Of a DNA stretch of 64,000 nt, positions 58,883-64,000 are shown one piece after another. The notes beneath the pieces are model-generated. The model was not told where the DNA came from. It saw only the letters and a program-made list of their open reading frames with translations, and searched no databases. The position numbers and the translations under genes are program-made. Numbering within the stretch: position 1 is the stretch's first letter; every line of letters starts with the position of its first letter. The stretch is taken from the NCBI GenBank assembly GCA_027405735.1, contig JAPEHQ010000009.1, forward strand, positions 1,984,001 to 2,048,000. The letters run 5' to 3'. The stretch comes from Mucor racemosus (lineage: Eukaryota > Mucoromycota > Mucoromycetes > Mucorales > Mucoraceae).

Positions 58883-60616
58883 TTATTCTTGCATCATATC
58901 CTCATCCTCATCTTGATGGTCAGGATCGTCCATATTGATAGCCATTTCATCCATCATTTCTTCCAAAGAAATCTCTGGGAATTCTTCTTCAGAACCATCA
59001 TCATCTGTCATTTCATCATTCTCAGCTGGCGCAGCAGCAGCAGCGGCAGCAGGGTTATTTTGATCCTTGAAAATATTAATGGTAGATCTGAATTCAGGAT
59101 CTTCTTCAATATCACGCATAAAGAGTTCCATATCATTTTCAATCTTGGCTTGTTCTTGTTTACGAGGTAACATTTCATCCACTTCCTTACCCAATTGGTG
59201 CAACTTCCAGTTTCTTTGTCTAGTCTTCTTTCTACGAGCAGGATATGCTTTACGAACCAACACAACATCAGGTAAATTGGCTGCATTTAAATGATCGAAA
59301 TCTTCGTTATTAAAGTTGGCACGAGCAAGATCATAACCCATGACGGTATCACCGGGACTTAAAATAGCACCCAAATGAGAACGAGCAATGAATTGTTCAT
59401 CATTACGACCAAAATCTGACATACGAGCAACATGTACATCACAGAGAACTCTTTTACCGTTGATAGGGCCAAGAGGCTCAACATCTAAAACATAATATTC
59501 AATCATGGATTTAGCGCTACCCAAAGGATTGAAAGGATAACGGTAGTATTGTGTGGTAGAAACATCAGCAGTGGATAATGTGTTCACATCCAATAAATGA
59601 ATGGAATTACTGATACGGGTACAGATCAATAATTGATTAATGTTACCAAAATTGTTGGCCAATTTCTTGGGTATGCAAACAAGATCATCTTTACAAACTG
59701 GTACAATTTCAGCAGAGTATGTGAATTTATAATTACTGACACTAGTGTGAATATCTTTGGAAATAAGTTGTTCAGAGGTTTTGTATCTATGAAAAATAGT
59801 TAATAAGCGAAATTTCTAATCCAAGAATGCACAGCTTACTTCATAGGGACAACGGCTTGTAAAAATTCAACCATCTTAATAGCATGACCACGAGCACCAT
59901 AATAAAAATCAATACCATCCTTTGTTTCTTTAATATTAGTTGTATCCTTATGCGCATTATGCTTCAAGATCAATTGTTCCAAATACAAGAAAGTACGTTT
60001 ATGCTCGACCTTTTGACGCAATTGAACAACTGCCTTCCAAGTATTTTGAGCAGCTAAACGAGTACATTCATCACATTGTTGACCAGAAACGACATATTCG
60101 ACTTCGAAAATTTGTTGTAAAATAGTGTTGACGAAAACTTCTTTTTGAATAGTCAATTTAACCTTAACACGCTTACTGTGAGGTTCTGTCCAAATAAAAC
60201 CTGCATCAATCAAACGCACTTTACTGAGACCCTTAAGTTTCTTGAGACAAAGTGTCAATAATTCTCTGGATTCAAGTTGAGCATTAACCCACAAACCAGG
60301 AGGTTGTAAATAACGTTCACAATTACGACAGAAATGAAGGGTTGCTTGCTTGGGAATGCCCTCGGTGATATCAACTTCATTACGAATACAGTTGACACAC
60401 ATGTTTGCGGCATTGGGAGGTGTGGGTGCACCACAACCAGGACACTATTACAAGATGTTGTTAATATATTACTGCGGCAAGTATGACATTTAAGCCAAAT
60501 GTTTAATCAAATTTACCAAACTAAAAGCATGAAAAAAAAAATTAATACTGAATTTAAATGGTTTCAAATTTCAATACATACATTAATTGTTCAACAATTT
60601 CAGGGTGATAATCCAT
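58883..60616 (-). CDS. NMD3: 60S ribosomal export protein NMD3
   Basis: Three exons (60616-60578, 60444-59840, 59786-58883) encode about 515 aa, the usual NMD3 length. The first exon is only 39 nt (MDYHPEIVEQLMY) and joins CPGCGAPTPPNAANMCVNC, the first Cys pairs of the zinc-binding N-terminus; FCRNCERYLQPPG and CDECTR carry the others. The central NMD3 core includes FIWTEPHSKRVKVKLTIQKE, then KDGIDFYYGARGHAIKMVEF. The C-terminal 80 residues are acidic and carry the nuclear-export-type region (FPEISLEEMMDEMAI). NMD3 is the adaptor that links the pre-60S subunit to Crm1 for nuclear export. It is divergent from RLP24, with 210 bp between the ATGs. A further upstream non-coding exon cannot be excluded. 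Confidence 0.93.
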
Positions 60617-60826
60617 AATAAATCTCTTTCTTTCTTCAAGCAAAGTAGGTACTAAAGGAAAAGAGTTTTTTTTTTGATTTTTTATACCATTTTATAAAAA
60701 TTTAATATGAAAAGGTGTCTCCCTAAGCCACTTTTAAAAAGGGACACATTTGTCAGAAGAAAAAAAAGCTTTTTTTTTCTTTGTTCTTATTTGATTAATA
60801 ATATCGTTTTATTTGACTAATCAAAA
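60617..60826. promoter_or_regulatory. shared divergent promoter, NMD3 / RLP24
   Basis: A 210-bp gap between two 60S-biogenesis genes. It contains AAAAATTT (within about 60693-60705), reminiscent of the RRPE element of ribosome-biogenesis genes, and long A/T tracts. No PAC box is seen. Confidence 0.45.
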
Positions 60827-61421
60827 ATGCATATCACTCGTTGTTATTTCTGTTCAGGACCTTGTTATCCTGGTCATGGCACCATGTTTGTTCGTAATGA
60901 CAGCAAGGTATGTTTCTTGTGGATTTGTGAATTTATAAATGTCAAATTTGATTAATTTTTTGTATAGACTTTCCGTTTCTGTAGATCTAAATGTCACAAG
61001 AATTTCAAAATGAAGCGTAACCCTCGTAAGGTGCGTTGGACCAAGGCCTTCAGAAAGGCTAGCGGAAAGGAAATGGTTATTGTAAGTGATGGATTTGCCC
61101 TGTTTATCAATCATAATGCTAAAAATCAAAATTTAGGACTCTACCTTTGAATTTGAGAAGCGTCGTAATGTTCCTGTCCGTTATGATCGTAACATGATGG
61201 CTACTACAATCAAGGCCATGAAGCGTGTGCAAGAAATTAGATCCAAGCGTGAGCGCGCATTCTATAAGAATCGTATGGCCGGTAACAAGGATAAGGAGAA
61301 GGAAGATGATATCCGTGTGGTCAATCAAAACATTGAATTGGCTCCTCTCGAATCAAAGAAGAGAGTTCAAGCTATCAAGGCCGAGAAAGCAAAGAACGAG
61401 AATATGGAAATGGAGGATTAG
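60827..61421 (+). CDS. RLP24: ribosome biogenesis protein RLP24
   Basis: Three exons (60827-60907, 60968-61081, 61137-61421) encode 159 aa. It starts [18 protein letters not shown] with CxxC zinc-ribbon Cys residues, then [21 protein letters not shown] with the second Cys pair, and [14 protein letters not shown]. The first 60 residues resemble ribosomal protein eL24, but the long, charged C-terminal half ([17 protein letters not shown]) marks the biogenesis paralogue Rlp24/RSL24D1. It holds the eL24 site on pre-60S particles and recruits the AAA-ATPase Afg2/Drg1. A possible polyadenylation signal AATAAAATAAAA follows near 61490. Confidence 0.95.
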
Positions 61422-62122
61422 ATGCTTTTTATAACGTCAGATCAGGAAGATTGTGCATTGTTACTATAGCTTTGCAAATTTGTAAATAGAATAAAATAAA
61501 AAAAAAAGAAATTTTTAGAGTTCACAATTATTTTAAAGAATTTTTTGGATCCCTTATACTATAGTACAATCAATTAAACTATTGTTGTGTGTTCTTTAGT
61601 GCATTATGATTACAATTGTATTATTTGTTTTAGAGTTTATTGCTAAAACCATTGCACGCTCCGATTTTGAAAGTTGCATTTTAAAGTATTTCATTTTTCA
61701 TAATTTGACAGACGATTCCAAAAACATCTGATGCAACAAGTATTATTCAATTTACTCCAACTATAATGTTGTACAGACATCTATTAATTTGATTTTCAAT
61801 TATATATAAAAAAAAGGAATACTTGCAAATATGCCAAATCAAAGATGTCAAGGAGAGATAGAAAGGAAATTCATTATAAAAACCATTAAATCAGTAACAG
61901 AAAATGCATTGTTTATCAAGGATACAAAAACATGTAGTCTTTTTCAATAGGGTAAATGACTTGATATGTACAATTTGACTGCATTGACCAAATTATAGTA
62001 TTAAATCCACGGAGCAGCCATTTTATATCTACTTTTTGGGTATTTCAGACATGAAAAGGATAAATTGATGTTGTTGGAAAGTGCTCAAATTAGGCCATTC
62101 ATCCCATCCTAGTCAACTAGAT

Positions 62123-62160
<38 letters not shown>

Positions 62161-63287
62161 GATTAAATAGCCAAATCGCTAAAGTTGTGATACCACCGTC
62201 TTGCAGCTTATAAATCCAGTTTATTGATGTTTTTTAAAGCTATTAAAGTTGTTTTCTTCAAAATTTGGTGGTTTTTTGGGGATTCTTAAAAACTAACCCA
62301 GATGCTGTAGTATTCCAGAATACTAACCAAAATTGTAGAAAGCTTATATTAAAAGCTGAAAATTATTATAATTTAATCGCTTATGCCATGCTTCATTATG
62401 TTCATAGTAATTGAATCAGGCTTTGTACTCCTGATTTCACATCTTTTTTTTTTTGCACCTCAAGCTCAAATCCGAAGAAAACTCTAACTTTACTTGAGCG
62501 CATACTTATTATGCATAAGTACAGGCTTTGAAGGATTTATTCCTTCATGTAATTTAATGTTAAGTTGATTAGATGATGTTTTAGATGATCTAGCTTAATC
62601 GAAAGCGACCCTGGATTTCCATCTAATGGCATTAATTAGGTACATTTGCTTTTTCGATTTGATCTTGAAAATTGGAATTTAATAACAAAATATAGTAGAT
62701 ATTGAAGTCGCAGATGCTAATAATGCTTCTCAGTATGTATTTTTGACATTTTGTGAATAAAAGTATACGAAACACGAACTTCTTTGTTGTACAATATCGC
62801 TTAAAAAAGCGTGAATATTTATGCCATAAATCTCCTCTTTAACATTTCGATGGTACGAAAAGAAGTTTTATGCGGATCAATGGTAATTTATCTTTCAAAT
62901 AAAAGAGGGTTAGCTCTCCACATATATACACTGTACTATTGATTAATCACAACAATGAACAACATGGCTGCGGCCAAGTGTGGCTTTGGTAGACTTTTTT
63001 TACTGAATCTTTCAATAGACGTCAGGCACATCAAAGAAAAGCTATAAAAACGCGTAAAAATTTACTTTTTCTTTTTCTCTTTTTCTCTTCTTCTTCTTCT
63101 TCTTCTTCAACTCTTTTCTTGGCCTGATCGGTTCTTAACAAGATGTGTTTATAGCCAACTTTGTCTAGGTTATATTGGGTTTTTTCATGTCTGATTTGCC
63201 TGATTGACATTCTGGTCAATTCTAGGGAGTTTTCTTTGAAACTAGCTCACTCTACATTCGGTATTTATATCCATTGAAGAGGTTTCA
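61422..63287. other. 1.9-kb AT-rich region
   Basis: 3' flank of RLP24, then AT-rich sequence. CACGCTCCGATTTTGAAAG near 61657-61675 resembles the R1 tail motif and may be a small R1 fragment. A run of over 30 T residues lies near 62124-62154. No gene supported. Confidence 0.45.
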
Positions 63288-63305
63288 TTGATTGGTCATA
63301 GGAAT

Positions 63306-63659
63306 ATGATGCCTCAGCAAGTTTCTTTCTCTCTTTTTTTTGCATCATACGCTTTGTTGCACCATTGCAATTCCATGCCTTTCTTTGACGTAGTGTCTAT
63401 GGCTATAGCTCTACTAGAGGAAAACTTAGAAACAGACAATCCTAACCACTGGCTTGAGGCGTTCTTTACTGCTAGAAAGAATACTCTTGCATTCCAAACA
63501 GTAACAAGGTGTATAACATTAGGTAATCTAAATTGGTCCGTCTTGTATAAAGAACTGGAAGCTGAATGTACGCTCTGCCACGGCTGTCAAGGTGCAGTTC
63601 TCATGCTAGGCCACTGCCCCATTTTGCAGGTATGGAGTGTTGGAAGTTTCATTGTCTGA
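63306..63659 (+). CDS. orphan ORF with CxxC...HCP cluster
   Basis: Frame of about 117 codons from the first ATG. The middle has protein-like composition (DVVSMAIALLEENLETDNPN), and the end reads CTLCHGCQGAVLMLGHCP. The Cys/His spacing loosely recalls the zinc-binding region that follows some non-LTR reverse transcriptases (CxxC...HxxxxCP), but the match is weak. It may be a 3' fragment of such an element or an exon of an unknown gene. Confidence 0.35.
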   Translation: MMPQQVSFSLFFASYALLHHCNSMPFFDVVSMAIALLEENLETDNPNHWLEAFFTARKNTLAFQTVTRCITLGNLNWSVLYKELEAECTLCHGCQGAVLMLGHCPILQVWSVGSFIV

Positions 63660-64000
63660 TAAGGTTCCAGGTCTTTAAGTATCAACAATAAACTTGAAAG
63701 TCCCTATTATACGAAGCTTGTGTGTGATATGGTTGGCACAAGTCTACTTTTTAGGATCAGATCATCAAGAATAGAGCTCATTTTGGGATCTGGGGTTGGG
63801 ATCTGGGGGTTGGGATCAGTTGTATTTTGACCTGCTCGTGGTTGATCCTGCTAACCATGGTTGATTTCAACTATGAGAACTAACAAAAATACACATTTTA
63901 TCATTTTAAATAATCATTCTAATAAAATATTTAACCATCTATGTAATTAAATTGTTGGTCTTTTATGTACAATATATGTCATTTTTTTGTGTATGCTTGT
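63660..64000. other. end of window with G-quadruplex motif
   Basis: No gene seen. Contains G-runs at 63785-63814, listed separately, followed by AT-rich sequence. Confidence 0.5.
63785..63814 (+). other. G-quadruplex-forming motif
   Basis: Five G-runs of three to five, separated by ATCT, TT, ATCT and TT (pattern GGG-ATCT-GGGG-TT-GGG repeated). This meets the canonical rule of four or more runs with loops of one to seven nucleotides. Confidence 0.75.

Overview
The window looks like nuclear DNA of an early-diverging filamentous fungus, most likely a mucoromycete. It is AT-rich with many short GT-AG introns (about 45-90 nt). The genes are typically fungal: a SAM/RA MAPKKK, a C-4 sterol methyl oxidase, type II NADH dehydrogenase, SEC31, NMD3, RLP24 and an RPC31-type Pol III subunit. 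Insertions are of fungal chromovirus, Tc1 and PIF/Harbinger type. The species cannot be named from the sequence alone. Exon structures were derived by eye from reading frames and splice sites.

Layout. 0.7-5.2 kb: a Ste11/Byr2-type MAPKKK and ERG25. 6.2-13.8 kb: a large inverted repeat whose 1.2-kb arms are virtually identical. It encloses a decayed PIF/Harbinger transposase that is itself split by a decayed Tc1/mariner element with a TA target duplication. 14.2-20.8 kb: RNase H2 catalytic subunit, a mitochondrial single-pass membrane protein, a 15-exon type II NADH dehydrogenase and RPC31. 20.8-27.5 kb: gene-poor, ending in another copy of the arm repeat (called R1 here). 27.5-33.9 kb: SEC31 divergent from an unrecognised small gene, then a GCN4-like bZIP factor. 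34.2-35.0 kb: an array of 15 hairpin units with compensatory changes. 38.5-39.5 kb: a secreted DPBB/expansin-like protein with a Thr-Lys linker. 43.6-54.4 kb: two more R1 copies, one split by an intact, very young chromovirus LTR retrotransposon, plus a tRNA-like SINE. 56.3-61.4 kb: a bHLH factor, two small ORFs, and the divergent 60S-biogenesis pair NMD3/RLP24. The last 2.5 kb is mostly non-coding and has a G-quadruplex motif near the end.

Genes and elements together. Housekeeping genes lie in compact islands, several as divergent pairs with 200-330 bp shared promoters (RNase H2/mitochondrial protein, SEC31/unknown, NMD3/RLP24). NMD3 and RLP24 both act on the pre-60S particle. Transposable elements and the R1 family fill the gaps. 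Their nesting gives relative ages: R1 is older than the LTR element, and the Harbinger gene is older than the Tc1 insertion.
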